From contig JBAUZG010000326.1 of the NCBI GenBank assembly GCA_049585195.1, positions 16,195 to 80,194 on the forward strand: a stretch of DNA of 64,000 nt, given 5' to 3'. This DNA is from KBS-96 sp049585195 (GTDB lineage Bacteria > Acidobacteriota > Terriglobia > Bryobacterales > Bryobacteraceae). Below the pieces are notes generated by a model. That model was given only the letters and a program-made list of their open reading frames with translations. It had not been told where the DNA came from and searched no databases. This document shows, piece after piece, positions 43,590 to 53,059 of the stretch. Made by a program: the position numbers and the translations under genes. Within the stretch, counting starts at the first letter, position 1; every line of letters begins with the position of its first letter.

Positions 43590-43897
43590 ATCCCAATCAT
43601 AGTGGTCATATCAAAATCAGCCGAACTGGTTATTGTTTCCGACCACCTTCCGCGCCAAATTTGAAGTAATCGCTTAGGTACGGAAACATGAGGTTACAAA
43701 CGTTGTCGCTTGCGGCGTTTCCACTTTTAATTCTTTCTCTAGGGTCTCGCCCAAACGCCAACGGGAGCGCTTCAGGGGACCGTAGCAGATCCGTCGGGGG
43801 GCCGCGGCCCCCGACGCGACTATCCACATAACGATTCGAGTGCTATTGCATCCCTGCGGGTGCAACTGACTGCATAGTCGAAGGATTGAGTTGAATT
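43590..43897. other. Divergent intergenic region with a GC hairpin
   Basis: 308 bases between the MocR-type regulator (minus) and the DUF1223 gene (plus). A perfect 9-bp inverted repeat, CGTCGGGGG (43792-43800) and CCCCCGACG (43808-43816), brackets GCCGCGG. The area next to the regulator start is AT-rich and probably holds its promoter. No gene is seen; a 65-codon open frame at 43630-43827 has no recognisable features. Confidence 0.5.
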
Positions 43898-44677
43898 ATG
43901 AAAATGCTGGCAGCTCTGATGGTGGTGACGTGCGCGGCGGTTGGAAACTATGGACGCGCGGCTGATACGCAGGATGCTCGCCGATCGCCCGTTCTGGTTG
44001 AGTTGTTCACTTCCGAGGGTTGTTCCAGTTGCCCTCCGGCCGATGCCATGCTGCGAGAACTCGACGCGACTCAACCGGTCGGCGGCGCCCAAGTGATCGT
44101 CCTCAGCGAGCATGTGGACTACTGGAACCATGATGGTTGGAAAGATCCATACTCCTCGGCTTTGCTCACCGCTCGGCAGAGCGCGTATTGCCGTGCTCTT
44201 CGAGTGGACGACCCGTATACGCCGCAGATCATTGTCGATGGAACGGGCGAACTGCAGCTCAATAACCCGCGCCAGGGTAGCCGAATGTTTCAGCAGGCCG
44301 CCGCGGCCCCGAAGATCCCGATGCGCATTCACTCGGTAGCTGTTGACGGCACGAATCCACCTGTCGTTCACGGTCGCGTCGAAGCTGGCGGCAATTCCGA
44401 ACAAAAAGCCGAAGTTTACATCGCAGTCGCGCTCAATCATGCGGAGTCTCAGGTCTTGCGGGGAGAAAATAGCGGCCAGCGGCTGACACACGTTGCGGTT
44501 GTCGAGTCCCTTAAGAAAATTGGCAAGCTCGAAAAGGGAACAAGCTTTAGTCAAGATTTCGAGATGAAGCTGAAACCGGGCACAAGTCCCGCGAATATTC
44601 GGATCGTTGCTTTTGTCCAGGAGCCCGGCCCAGGCAAAGTGCTCGGGGCGGCGCTTGAAAAAGCTCCGGTGCAGTGA
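43898..44677 (+). CDS. Secreted DUF1223 thioredoxin-like protein
   Basis: A 259-residue protein with a signal peptide (MKMLAALMVVTCAAVGNYG). The DUF1223 domain follows: PVLVELFTSEGCSSCPPADAML has a C42xxC45 pair in a thioredoxin-like fold, then VIVLSEHVDYWNHDGWKDPYSS, with family motif YWNxxGWxDxxSS, and VDDPYTPQIIVDGTGEL. Members are periplasmic; their reaction is not established, but a redox function is plausible. The C-terminal third is beta-rich. It stands alone between a divergent MocR gene and a TPR gene 69 bases downstream. Confidence 0.88.
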   Translation: MKMLAALMVVTCAAVGNYGRAADTQDARRSPVLVELFTSEGCSSCPPADAMLRELDATQPVGGAQVIVLSEHVDYWNHDGWKDPYSSALLTARQSAYCRALRVDDPYTPQIIVDGTGELQLNNPRQGSRMFQQAAAAPKIPMRIHSVAVDGTNPPVVHGRVEAGGNSEQKAEVYIAVALNHAESQVLRGENSGQRLTHVAVVESLKKIGKLEKGTSFSQDFEMKLKPGTSPANIRIVAFVQEPGPGKVLGAALEKAPVQ

Positions 44678-44746
44678 GAGATCTCTGGCAAGCTTCTCCC
44701 CGAAATTGATAACAGACGATAGATTCCGTTCTTATACGCTGCGTGT

Positions 44747-45973
44747 ATGCGTAGGCTGCTTGCAAAGTACGCCGGACTATCAGATCGGCGAGCCCGTGTT
44801 CTTGATGAGGTCCGTCGCGGCATTTCGATCGTTTTGATTTTGGCTGCCGCCATAGGCAGCCGTCTTCCTGCGCAGTCGGCCAATCGGGAGCAGCAAATCC
44901 AGGAGCATTTGATGAAGGCGCAGCAGGCGCTTCAGGCCGGGCGCCAGGATCAGGCCGAGCAGGAGTTCCGCGCCATAGTCGAGATCGACCCAAATAATTT
45001 CGAGGCTCGCGCCAATGTCGGTGTCTTTCGATACCTACGCGGCGATTGGACGGGAGCGATCGCGTATCTTCGTCCGGTCGCCGAGCAGCAGCCCTCCATC
45101 TGGAAAGTGCGGGCCATGCTGGGTATTTGCGAGAAGCGCGCCGGAGACGCCGGCCCGGCTATCAAAGATCTGCAGGCCGCAGTCGCGAATTTGCCGGACG
45201 GCTCGCTGCGTACGCAAGCCGGACTCGAGCTTCTCGAACTGGCATACAGCGCGGGCGATTTTGACAAGGCCGTGGACACGCTGCGTGTGATTGAGCGCGC
45301 CGGACATCCGAGCGCGGACGTGCTCTACACCGAGTACCGCATCTACACCGATCTCGCGACGCGCGCTTTCGACACTCTTTCGCTCCTGGCGCCCGATTCC
45401 GGACGCATGCACGAGCTGCTGGGCGATCACCTGGTCGCGGATGGAGACGCCGAGGGAGCGATTCTCGAGTATCGAAAAGCGCTTGCGGCAGATCCGAAGA
45501 TTGGCGGTTTGCACTACCAGATTGGCGCCGCGCTTCTGAAGACGAGAATCTCAGAGGCTGCGCTCGCCGGCGCCGAAAAGGAGTTCGAGGCTGAGTTGGC
45601 GCTGAACCCGCGGGATGCTGCCTCGGAATACGAATTGGGGCAGATCGCCGAACGGCGGAACGAGGTCAAAGAGGCGGAAGGCCACTATGTTCGAGCGCTA
45701 AAGAGCGATGCTCACTATGCGCCTGCTCACGCCGCCTATGGCGTCCTGCTGGCGTCCCAACGAAGGTCGGGCGAAGCATTGACGCAATTGACTCAGGCCG
45801 TCCGCGACGATCCCGCGAACATGACCGCTCACTTCAATCTGGCCAAGCTGTATAAAGAATCGGGCGACGGCGCGGCGGCAGATCGCGAGTTCGCCGTGTT
45901 TAAGAAACTCAACGACGCGAAGATAAAGCGCGATGCAACATTGAGAGCCATGCATCGCGACCAGGGCCACTGA
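44747..45973 (+). CDS. Secreted TPR-repeat protein
   Basis: A 408-residue protein. A basic N-terminus of about 25 residues precedes a hydrophobic segment (GISIVLILAAAIGSRLPAQ), so it is exported or membrane-anchored. It is then TPR from end to end: repeats at about 60-93 (AQQALQAGRQDQAEQEFRAIVEIDPNNFEA in sequence), GDWTGAIAYLRPVAEQQP, EGAILEYRKALAADPKIG, EAEGHYVRALKSDAHYAPAH and GEALTQLTQAVRDDPANM. TPRs mediate protein contacts. It precedes a regulator-like gene and a TonB receptor gene on the same strand, a grouping seen in Acidobacteria; the function is unknown. Confidence 0.8.
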   Translation: MRRLLAKYAGLSDRRARVLDEVRRGISIVLILAAAIGSRLPAQSANREQQIQEHLMKAQQALQAGRQDQAEQEFRAIVEIDPNNFEARANVGVFRYLRGDWTGAIAYLRPVAEQQPSIWKVRAMLGICEKRAGDAGPAIKDLQAAVANLPDGSLRTQAGLELLELAYSAGDFDKAVDTLRVIERAGHPSADVLYTEYRIYTDLATRAFDTLSLLAPDSGRMHELLGDHLVADGDAEGAILEYRKALAADPKIGGLHYQIGAALLKTRISEAALAGAEKEFEAELALNPRDAASEYELGQIAERRNEVKEAEGHYVRALKSDAHYAPAHAAYGVLLASQRRSGEALTQLTQAVRDDPANMTAHFNLAKLYKESGDGAAADREFAVFKKLNDAKIKRDATLRAMHRDQGH

Positions 45974-46101
45974 TGTGGCGCCTCAAAGCAACTCGATTCT
46001 CCGATAATTCTCGGAGAAGAGGGTTGCTCCCGCAACCGTTGGCAGCGACACTTGACCAAGGCCGGCGCGGCGATTCACCTATGTTAAAGTAGGGTCGCCG
46101 T

Positions 46102-47382
46102 ATGGCCGCGTCCACTCGTCCGGTCCCATGGAAACAGTCTGGTATCAGCGAGGAGGAGTGCCGCGCAGCGCTCACCCGCGTAGCCAAGAGCAAGCTTTTC
46201 GAGAAGTCCGCTCGATCTCGCGAGTTGCTGACCTTTCTCGGCTCCTCGGCCCTCGGCGGCGAAGAGGAACCATTATCGGAACAGCGCATCGGTGTAGCGG
46301 TATTTGGACGCGAGCCGGGTTATGACACGGCAGTCGACACCATCGCGAGAGTGCAGGTCTCGCAGTTGCGAAAAAAGCTGAGAGAGTATTTCAGCTCCGA
46401 GGCCGCGGACGAGCGCATCGTCATTGATATACCCTTGGGTTCCTATGTCTTGACCTTTCAGTTACGAGAACCGGCGGCCCCGGCGCCCGCCCGCGGCCAG
46501 TTAGCTCCGACTGCGCCATCGCGGCGCTGGAAATACATATCCGGCGCGGCATTCGCGATTCTCTGCGGTTTGCTGATTTGGGCGCTGGTAACGAGACAAG
46601 AACTGAAGACAGCGCCGCCAATGGCTGGCGGGCCGTGGGACGCCTTTTGGAAACCGTTCCTCAGTGGCTCCCGTGACTTGCCCGTCGTTATTTCAGACGC
46701 AAACCTGATGATTGTCTCGCGGATGCTGGGCAGAGTGGTGACTCTGCATGAGTATCGCGACCCCAACTCTCCACAATCGCTAATCGATTTATTTCGCGAA
46801 CCGAAAACCCGTGAAGTCGTGAAAACGATTCTGGGCAATTACTATACGGGTACGCAGGATGCGCGCGTGGTTAACGATCTGGCGTCTGTTACGCTGCGCT
46901 ATCAAGTGCCGGTGACGGTGGTCCCGGCTCGAGAATTCCGAATGATTCCCGGCACTTCGGGGAATGTGGTTTTGGTGGGACACAATCACGGGAATCCGTG
47001 GTTCGATCTTTTCGACAGTCAGTTGAACTTTCATTATGTATGGCCCCAAGGCTCGATTGCACCAATGATCGTCAATCGAAATCCGCGCCCCGGAGAAAGC
47101 TCAAGCTATCCAGTCGATTTTCAAAGGTCCGGGTATTGCGCAGTTAGTTTCCGTCCAAGGCCTGGCGGCGACGGTAGCGCGCTATTGATTATTGGCACCG
47201 ATCTTTCGTCGCTCGATGCGGGCGGCCGGTTTATAACGGAGGCCAATTGGCTGCGTACTCTTTACGCCACGTTCGGCACGCGGCTTTCGTCCCGAATTCC
47301 ATATTTTGAAATCCTCCTTAAGACGGATCTACTGACCAGCAGTTCTCCTCGTTTTCAAGTTGTCGCCTCCCGAGTGGATTGA
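46102..47382 (+). CDS. Membrane-anchored regulator-like protein (acidobacterial N-terminal domain)
   Basis: A 426-residue protein. Residues about 15-115 form a domain I know from many acidobacterial signalling proteins: LTRVAKSKLFEKSARSRELLTFL, then EQRIGVAVFGREPGYDTAVDT, VQVSQLRKKLREYF and IVIDIPLGSYVLTF. It probably acts as a winged-helix or regulatory module; no biochemistry is known to me. One transmembrane helix at about 145-165 (YISGAAFAILCGLLIWALV) separates it from a C-terminal extracytoplasmic domain of about 250 residues with no recognised family. The layout suggests signal transfer from the periplasm to DNA, in the manner of CadC. A TonB receptor gene lies 112 bases downstream. Confidence 0.65.
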   Translation: MAASTRPVPWKQSGISEEECRAALTRVAKSKLFEKSARSRELLTFLGSSALGGEEEPLSEQRIGVAVFGREPGYDTAVDTIARVQVSQLRKKLREYFSSEAADERIVIDIPLGSYVLTFQLREPAAPAPARGQLAPTAPSRRWKYISGAAFAILCGLLIWALVTRQELKTAPPMAGGPWDAFWKPFLSGSRDLPVVISDANLMIVSRMLGRVVTLHEYRDPNSPQSLIDLFREPKTREVVKTILGNYYTGTQDARVVNDLASVTLRYQVPVTVVPAREFRMIPGTSGNVVLVGHNHGNPWFDLFDSQLNFHYVWPQGSIAPMIVNRNPRPGESSSYPVDFQRSGYCAVSFRPRPGGDGSALLIIGTDLSSLDAGGRFITEANWLRTLYATFGTRLSSRIPYFEILLKTDLLTSSSPRFQVVASRVD

Positions 47383-47494
47383 GTGCTAACGCTTCTCTTC
47401 TCGTGAATTCTCCGTGAAATTCCTTGTCGCGGATTGGTTCTAGGTGAGATTGTTTGCTCAAACGATTTACCGGCCTCGCTCCGGGGAGGAGAAC

Positions 47495-50400
47495 ATGCAT
47501 AGAAAGTTACGTCCAGCCAGTTTCGCCGGCCTCGTGCTGACGATAGTCGCACTGGTTCCACCGCTTCGCGCGCAGAATCGAAATTCCGGTGAAATCCGCG
47601 GCACCGTTTCAGACGCGACGGGAGCGTCGGTCGCAGGCGTCGCAGTCGAAGTAACCAACACGGACACGTCGGTCACGAATACATTCAGGACCGATAGCAC
47701 GGGCACGTATGATGCAACGCCGTTGATTCCAGGGCCGTACACGGTCACTTTCTTAAAAGACGGCTTTCAGAAACTGGTGCGCCCGAATGTGGTTCTGCAC
47801 GTCGGAACCATAACTGTGAATGCCAGCTTGCAGCTCGGCTCGGTCTCTCAGCAGGTAACCGTGGCATCGCAACCGCCGCTGCTCCAAACAGAAAGCTCCG
47901 AGCGCAGCTTGACGCTAACCAGCGAATCCGCTACCGAACTTCCCAATGTGGGCCGGGGTTGGTTCAATCTAATTGGGCAGCTGCCTGGCACAAACGGGTC
48001 GGCGTCGAATTCGAGCATCAACGGAACACTGCCAGATTCGGCTAATTGGCTGGCGGATGGTGGAACAGCCACGCTGCCGAATAGCAATAATCCGGATGCA
48101 ATTCAGGTTCCGCTCGAAGCGATTGGCGAGATCGATATCAACACTAGCAGTTTTGGAGCTGAATCGGGCAACGGCCCCGCCGTTTTCAATGTGATTACAA
48201 AAAGCGGAACCAACCAGTTCCATGGTTCGCTTTTTGAGTTTGTTCAGAACAACGTTTTTAACGCGCGCAATTTTTTCAGTCCAACGGTCCCCCCGGTACG
48301 GTGGAATGAATTCGGCGGGTCCGTTGGCGGCCCAATCAAGCGGGATAGGCTGTTTTTCTTCTTCGCCTACCAGCGCAACCCGAACAACAGTTATTCAACC
48401 GGCTTCTATACATACCCAACGAGCGCCATGCGGTCCGGGAATTTCTCCGGCTTGGGCGCGACGATCTATGACCCGAGCACAACCACGCTAGTAAACGGAA
48501 CATATGTGCGGCAGCCATTTCCGAATAACAGCATTCCCGCGAGCCGCTTCGATCCGGTATCGCAGAAAATCATGCAATACTACCCGAATCCGACGCTACC
48601 GGGAACGTTTAACAACTACTTCTTTTCAGGCGCTAACACGTCTACGTACACGTGGTACAACTTCCGGGTCGATTACAACATCGCATCCGGTAACCGGCTT
48701 AGTGTATCGGGGATGGCTGTGCCGCAGACCGGGTTCACAGATACGCCCGATTGTCCGCTGGACTGCCAGAATGTTTCGAGCCCCGAGTACACCGGTCAAA
48801 TCACGGACGTTTGGACGCCTCAGCCTAACCTCGTAAATGAATTCCGCACCGCGGTCTCACGCCAAGCATTCGATTTCACCTCTCCCAATCAGGGAGAGGA
48901 TTTTCCGCAGAAGCTTGGCCTGAACAACGCGACTGCCAATGCCTTTCCCAATATTTCGGTTGGCGGGCCAATCTCGCTGAGCGGCATCGGAGGCGGCACG
49001 GCCGCTCGAACGCACCAAACCGCCTATGTGACGTCCGATTCTGTCAGTCTGCTTCTTGGCAAGCACACGCTTAAGTTCGGCGGTGAATTTGATAAATGGG
49101 AAAACTCGACCGCTTGGGGTTCGATGGACGCGGGCAGTTTTAACTTCAGCGGTATCTTCACTCGCAATCCGGCCGCTACGTCGAGTCAGGGTGAGGGTGT
49201 CGCCGACTTGTTGCTGGGGTTGCCCCAATCCTGGAACACCTACGTATTCGAAGAATATGGCAGCCACGATTGGAACCTGCAAGCGTTCGTTCAGGATTAC
49301 TACAAGATCCTGCCCAACCTTACTTTGAACTTCGGCGTCCGTTACATGCGGCAAACTGGCTGGACAGAAACATATAACCGCCTTTCGACGTTTCTCCCGA
49401 ACGCCACGAATCCCGTCACTGGCACGCCGGGGGCCATAGGGTTTGCGGGAATGAATGCGCCTACCGCGGCCGAAAACGACATCAACTTCTTTTTGCAACC
49501 GCGCGTCGGGCTCTCCTGGTCGCCGGTGCAGAACTGGGTTGTTCGAGCGGGCTACGGCATCTTCAATCTGCCGTGGTCAGCCACATCTTACGTCGGCGGC
49601 ATGGGTGTTGGCTGGAATGTGCAAGGCCAGGAACAGGTGACCGACAACATCACTCCGATATTTACGATGGCGCAAGGTCCGCCCGCCGCGCTGTCGCCGC
49701 AAAACGAACCGAGAACCGGCGCGCTACTAAATGGCCAGCAGGTTACGTGGCAGCCATACAACATTCCGATGAGCTATATGGAGGAGTACCAGTTCAGCAT
49801 TCAACACCAGATTGCGGGTTATGTATTCGACCTTGCCTACGTTGGCAATCAGGGCAAGAAGCTGCAATGGGGCGTCGATCTGAATCAAGTTCCGTTAAGT
49901 CTGCTCGGACCGGGAGACGCGCAACTCAGACGCCCTTATCCCCAGTTTTCCGACATTAAAACGCAAACCAACAGCGGATTTTCGAATTACAACTCGTTGC
50001 AGTTTACTTCGAGGAAGACGTTCCAGAATGGCTTCTCGTACCTGTTCAATTACACCTGGGCGAAAATGCTGGACGTAGGCAGCGGCAGCGGGACCGCCGG
50101 TTTCGGAAACTTCGATTATGGCGATAGCTATCAATACTCCTACAATGCGCGGTTGAATTACGGTCCTTCCGTTCAAGACATGCCACAGATGGTAAACGGG
50201 TCCGCAATCTATGAGCTGCCGTTCGGTAAGGGACGCCGCTATTTGGACCGGGGCGGATTCTTGAACGAAGCCGCCGGCGGCTGGCAAGTCTCGACGACCT
50301 ACATGTTTCACAGCGGCACGCCATTCACGCCAACTGTCGGTACAGCCAACTTGAGCGGTCTGCAGACGAGTTCGAGTGGATGGGCTTGGCATCCAAATGT

Positions 50401-50734
50401 CGTTGGCAGCCCCGGTCTAGCAAATCAGAGTATCAACGAGTGGTTCAACACCGCTGCGTTCGAAGCCCCGGCGGCCTACACGTTGGGAGATGCTGGACGA
50501 GGAATCCTGTACGGCCCTGCCTTCGCTGTTGTGAATCTGGGTTTGGCCAAGAGCTTCGCCCTTCCAAAATTCGGAGAACGGTCGCTACTGCAGTTTCGGG
50601 CTGACGCGACGAACATTGCGAATCATCCGAGCTTCGGTAATCCCGATTCCGCGATTGGGACAAGTGGCGCGGGAAAAATTTCGTCCGCTTCCGCCGCGCG
50701 CGCCATTCAACTTGGCGCTGTTCTGCGGTTTTGA
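47495..50734 (+). CDS. Oar-like TonB-dependent outer-membrane receptor with carboxypeptidase-regulatory domain
   Basis: A 1079-residue outer-membrane protein. The ATG at 47495 has a strong GGGGAGGAG site; an upstream GTG at 47444 is rejected. The signal peptide (FAGLVLTIVALVPPLRAQ) is followed by a carboxypeptidase-regulatory domain (EIRGTVSDATGASVAGVAVEV, YDATPLIPGPYTVTF), a plug domain (ATELPNVGRGWFNLIGQLPG) and a long beta-barrel (FHGSLFEFVQNNVFNARNFF; GGSVGGPIKRDRLFFFFAYQ), ending in the aromatic signature GAVLRF. Such receptors import large ligands or bind surface polymers. No SusD gene is adjacent. It follows the regulator-like protein. Confidence 0.92.
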   Translation: MHRKLRPASFAGLVLTIVALVPPLRAQNRNSGEIRGTVSDATGASVAGVAVEVTNTDTSVTNTFRTDSTGTYDATPLIPGPYTVTFLKDGFQKLVRPNVVLHVGTITVNASLQLGSVSQQVTVASQPPLLQTESSERSLTLTSESATELPNVGRGWFNLIGQLPGTNGSASNSSINGTLPDSANWLADGGTATLPNSNNPDAIQVPLEAIGEIDINTSSFGAESGNGPAVFNVITKSGTNQFHGSLFEFVQNNVFNARNFFSPTVPPVRWNEFGGSVGGPIKRDRLFFFFAYQRNPNNSYSTGFYTYPTSAMRSGNFSGLGATIYDPSTTTLVNGTYVRQPFPNNSIPASRFDPVSQKIMQYYPNPTLPGTFNNYFFSGANTSTYTWYNFRVDYNIASGNRLSVSGMAVPQTGFTDTPDCPLDCQNVSSPEYTGQITDVWTPQPNLVNEFRTAVSRQAFDFTSPNQGEDFPQKLGLNNATANAFPNISVGGPISLSGIGGGTAARTHQTAYVTSDSVSLLLGKHTLKFGGEFDKWENSTAWGSMDAGSFNFSGIFTRNPAATSSQGEGVADLLLGLPQSWNTYVFEEYGSHDWNLQAFVQDYYKILPNLTLNFGVRYMRQTGWTETYNRLSTFLPNATNPVTGTPGAIGFAGMNAPTAAENDINFFLQPRVGLSWSPVQNWVVRAGYGIFNLPWSATSYVGGMGVGWNVQGQEQVTDNITPIFTMAQGPPAALSPQNEPRTGALLNGQQVTWQPYNIPMSYMEEYQFSIQHQIAGYVFDLAYVGNQGKKLQWGVDLNQVPLSLLGPGDAQLRRPYPQFSDIKTQTNSGFSNYNSLQFTSRKTFQNGFSYLFNYTWAKMLDVGSGSGTAGFGNFDYGDSYQYSYNARLNYGPSVQDMPQMVNGSAIYELPFGKGRRYLDRGGFLNEAAGGWQVSTTYMFHSGTPFTPTVGTANLSGLQTSSSGWAWHPNVVGSPGLANQSINEWFNTAAFEAPAAYTLGDAGRGILYGPAFAVVNLGLAKSFALPKFGERSLLQFRADATNIANHPSFGNPDSAIGTSGAGKISSASAARAIQLGAVLRF

Positions 50735-50756
50735 CACCTGAGTGGACCCGACGCGT

Positions 50757-51659
50757 TTATCCGTTCAAAGCTCGATTCAAGTTCGCGATCGCTTCGTCGA
50801 TCTCGCTCGTGTTCTTGTAGCCGAGGGTCACTGAATCCACGGCGCCGGTGTTCATTGCGAAGCGCAGGGATGCCTGCCTGTCTTCCGGACTCGTGAATCG
50901 CCCTTCACCGACAAGCTTCATACTAATGACGCCCATGCCTTGAGCATGAACCGCCTTAGCGTGGGAAACGACTTCCGATACGTTGCCTCGCTCGTCGACA
51001 TCTTCCATGCTAGGCGTATCCATGCGTGTGCCGTTGTGATTCATCCGAATCATGGCGATATCGAGCCACTGGTTTCCCGGAAAGGCGCGCAAAGCCGGCA
51101 GACCATGAACGGAAGCGCCGTGAGAAAGAATTACTTTCTTGGATTTGGCTTCTGAGAACTGGTCCTCGAGACGGGCCAACTTCTGGGGCCATTCGGGACT
51201 TCGCACGCAGTGTAGCAGCATGATATCGACGTATTCCGTATCAAGGTCTTTGCGGAGACGGTCGATGGTAGCGCTGGGATCCTCCTGATCGTGCGTGTTG
51301 TACTTCGTCATCAGCCTATAGCTATCTCGTGGCAGACCCTTCAGCGCGACAGCCAGCATCTGGGGCATTCCGTGGTAGCTGTCCGCGGTCTCGAAGAACC
51401 GGATGCCATTGTCATACGCGTATCGCACCATCCGGGTAAATTCCTGCTGGCCTAACTGCCGCTGAACCCGGCCACCATATGTGCCGGTGCCAAAAGCGAG
51501 ACGGGTCACCTTCACGTTCGATTTACCGAGGATCACCCAATCGGTGGCCGATCGCTTTGTTAGGGTTCCAGCCGTTGTCGCGATGGCGCTGCCGAGTCCG
51601 GAAAATACTGTTGCGGCAACGCTCGATTTCAAGAAATCGCGTCTCGAGGAACGAGCCAT
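50757..51659 (-). CDS. Tat-exported aldo/keto reductase
   Basis: A 300-residue protein from the ATG of MARSSRRDF (51659), which has AGGAGG a few bases upstream; a longer form from 51686 is rejected. It starts with a twin-arginine signal (SSRRDFLKSSVAATVFSGLG), then an aldo/keto reductase barrel with the catalytic tetrad: D and Y in ETADSYHG, K in LMTKYN and H in LLHCVRSPE. NADPH-binding end: GAVDSVTLGYKNTSEIDEAI. It is the last gene of a minus-strand run that begins at 58794. The substrate is unknown. Tat export of a cofactor-bearing reductase suggests it acts outside the cytoplasm. Confidence 0.9.
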   Translation of the reverse strand: MARSSRRDFLKSSVAATVFSGLGSAIATTAGTLTKRSATDWVILGKSNVKVTRLAFGTGTYGGRVQRQLGQQEFTRMVRYAYDNGIRFFETADSYHGMPQMLAVALKGLPRDSYRLMTKYNTHDQEDPSATIDRLRKDLDTEYVDIMLLHCVRSPEWPQKLARLEDQFSEAKSKKVILSHGASVHGLPALRAFPGNQWLDIAMIRMNHNGTRMDTPSMEDVDERGNVSEVVSHAKAVHAQGMGVISMKLVGEGRFTSPEDRQASLRFAMNTGAVDSVTLGYKNTSEIDEAIANLNRALNG

Positions 51660-51716
51660 TATGCCTCCTACCCCAAAACCTATCACAGTGCGGCCGCCTG
51701 CGCGGCCAGGTTCACA

Positions 51717-53042
51717 TCATTGAGATTGCTTGGTTTGTGTGACTGGGCTTTGGCTGCGCAACGCAACGACAAATTGCTGAATTTCGCGTCGCTCTCGCTC
51801 TCGCTTTTCCGCAGACTGTTTCGATAGCCGATTATAGATGGCCAGTTCCTGGTTGGCCTCGACCCGATCGCCAGTAAGCCGGTAGACCTCGGATAATCGA
51901 TAATGCACTTCTTCCAACTCGGGGCTCGCCTCTGCTGCCTTCCGATAAGCGCGAATGGCGTCGGAATATTTCCCCTGCCGGGCGGCGATGATGCCAAGTT
52001 GAAGGTAAGCGGAACCGAGATGCGGATCAAGCGCCACTGCTCTTTCGAGCAGGGTCTGCGCCTTCTTCGAAGCTTCTGAGTCTTCGGGTCCACGACTTCG
52101 GTTCCATATACTGACTGCATAGTAGTAGTTGGCGAGAGCGCTGCCTGGCTGCAACCTTACAAAGCGCGCCATCCGTTCCTCATAACCATCGGATTGCGTG
52201 ATCTCGCGAGATTGCACTTTACCCAGGAATAGGTAAGGATTTGGATCGCTTGGATCAAGATCCGCCCCCTTGAAGAAGCATTGCCCGGCCTGTTCGTACA
52301 AGCCGGCGGCGTACCAGGCGGTTGCGAGTCCAAGCAGCATTCGTACCGATTGCGGAAAGAGCCGAACTCCTTTCGTGAAGACCTCAGCGGCTGGCTGAGG
52401 GGCGCGATGCGTCAGCAATTCGACTCCCCAGTCGAACAGATTGGGCTCGCTTGGATTCAACTCGGCTGCACGCTGAAACTCCTGAACCGCCAGTAGCGGA
52501 TGCCCTGAACGCTCATCAGTCTCGGCAGCCGTATGATGGGGCTCAGCTGCATCAGCATTCGGTGATGGGCCGCTTAGCGAAGCAGTTGCTTTTGCCAGTG
52601 CTTCTGCCGAGCGCAGATCGGCGCCTGAGCCATGGGCGCCCCGATAGGTGTAGTCGGTGACACCCGCAACGGTGAACGCCGGTTCGTCGGAAAATTGCGG
52701 CTGCTCTGCAGCGCTTGGCCGGAGAACCAGATCGATAGTAGTAACCTTGTTGCGCGCCACCACGAAAGGACCGGCGGATGCTTCTCCCTTTCCCTCGCTC
52801 TCGGCGTGTACGGTATAGGCGCCCCTGAGAACAGTAAATCGGTAGACGCCGTTGGCGTCTGTCTGAGTCGCTAAAAACTCTTTCTCGCCGCTGCGCTCCA
52901 GGTACACTTTGATTCCGGAAAGCGGGTGACGATTTGAATCGCGCGCAGAGCCCGTCAAAACGCCCCTGTCGCTGGAGTCCGGGGATTGCGCGTGGGTGAG
53001 AGGCATCATCACCGCTATTAACGCCAATCGCCAGCCTTGCAT
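51717..53042 (-). CDS. Carboxypeptidase-regulatory and TPR protein (secreted)
   Basis: A 441-residue protein with a signal peptide (MQGWRLALIAVMMPLTHAQ). Residues about 25-105 are a carboxypeptidase-regulatory-like beta domain (GVLTGSARDSNRHPLSGIKVYLE, YRFTVLRGAYTVHAE). After a low-complexity linker, TPR repeats follow (HPLLAVQEFQRAAELNPSEPN; FTKGVRLFPQSVRMLLGLATAWYAAG; TLLERAVALDPHLGSAYLQLG; GKYSDAIRAYRKAAEASPELEEVHYRLSEVYRL). It lies between the nucleoside hydrolase (17 bases upstream) and the aldo/keto reductase genes, so it is cotranscribed. It may act as a periplasmic scaffold for the operon's other exported proteins. Confidence 0.82.
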   Translation of the reverse strand: MQGWRLALIAVMMPLTHAQSPDSSDRGVLTGSARDSNRHPLSGIKVYLERSGEKEFLATQTDANGVYRFTVLRGAYTVHAESEGKGEASAGPFVVARNKVTTIDLVLRPSAAEQPQFSDEPAFTVAGVTDYTYRGAHGSGADLRSAEALAKATASLSGPSPNADAAEPHHTAAETDERSGHPLLAVQEFQRAAELNPSEPNLFDWGVELLTHRAPQPAAEVFTKGVRLFPQSVRMLLGLATAWYAAGLYEQAGQCFFKGADLDPSDPNPYLFLGKVQSREITQSDGYEERMARFVRLQPGSALANYYYAVSIWNRSRGPEDSEASKKAQTLLERAVALDPHLGSAYLQLGIIAARQGKYSDAIRAYRKAAEASPELEEVHYRLSEVYRLTGDRVEANQELAIYNRLSKQSAEKRERERREIQQFVVALRSQSPVTQTKQSQ

Positions 53043-53059
53043 AGAACCTTAATTGTCGA

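Noticed and set aside
43820..44554. A 244-codon minus-strand frame over the DUF1223 gene
   Set aside because: It is antisense to a well-supported secreted protein and has no family features.
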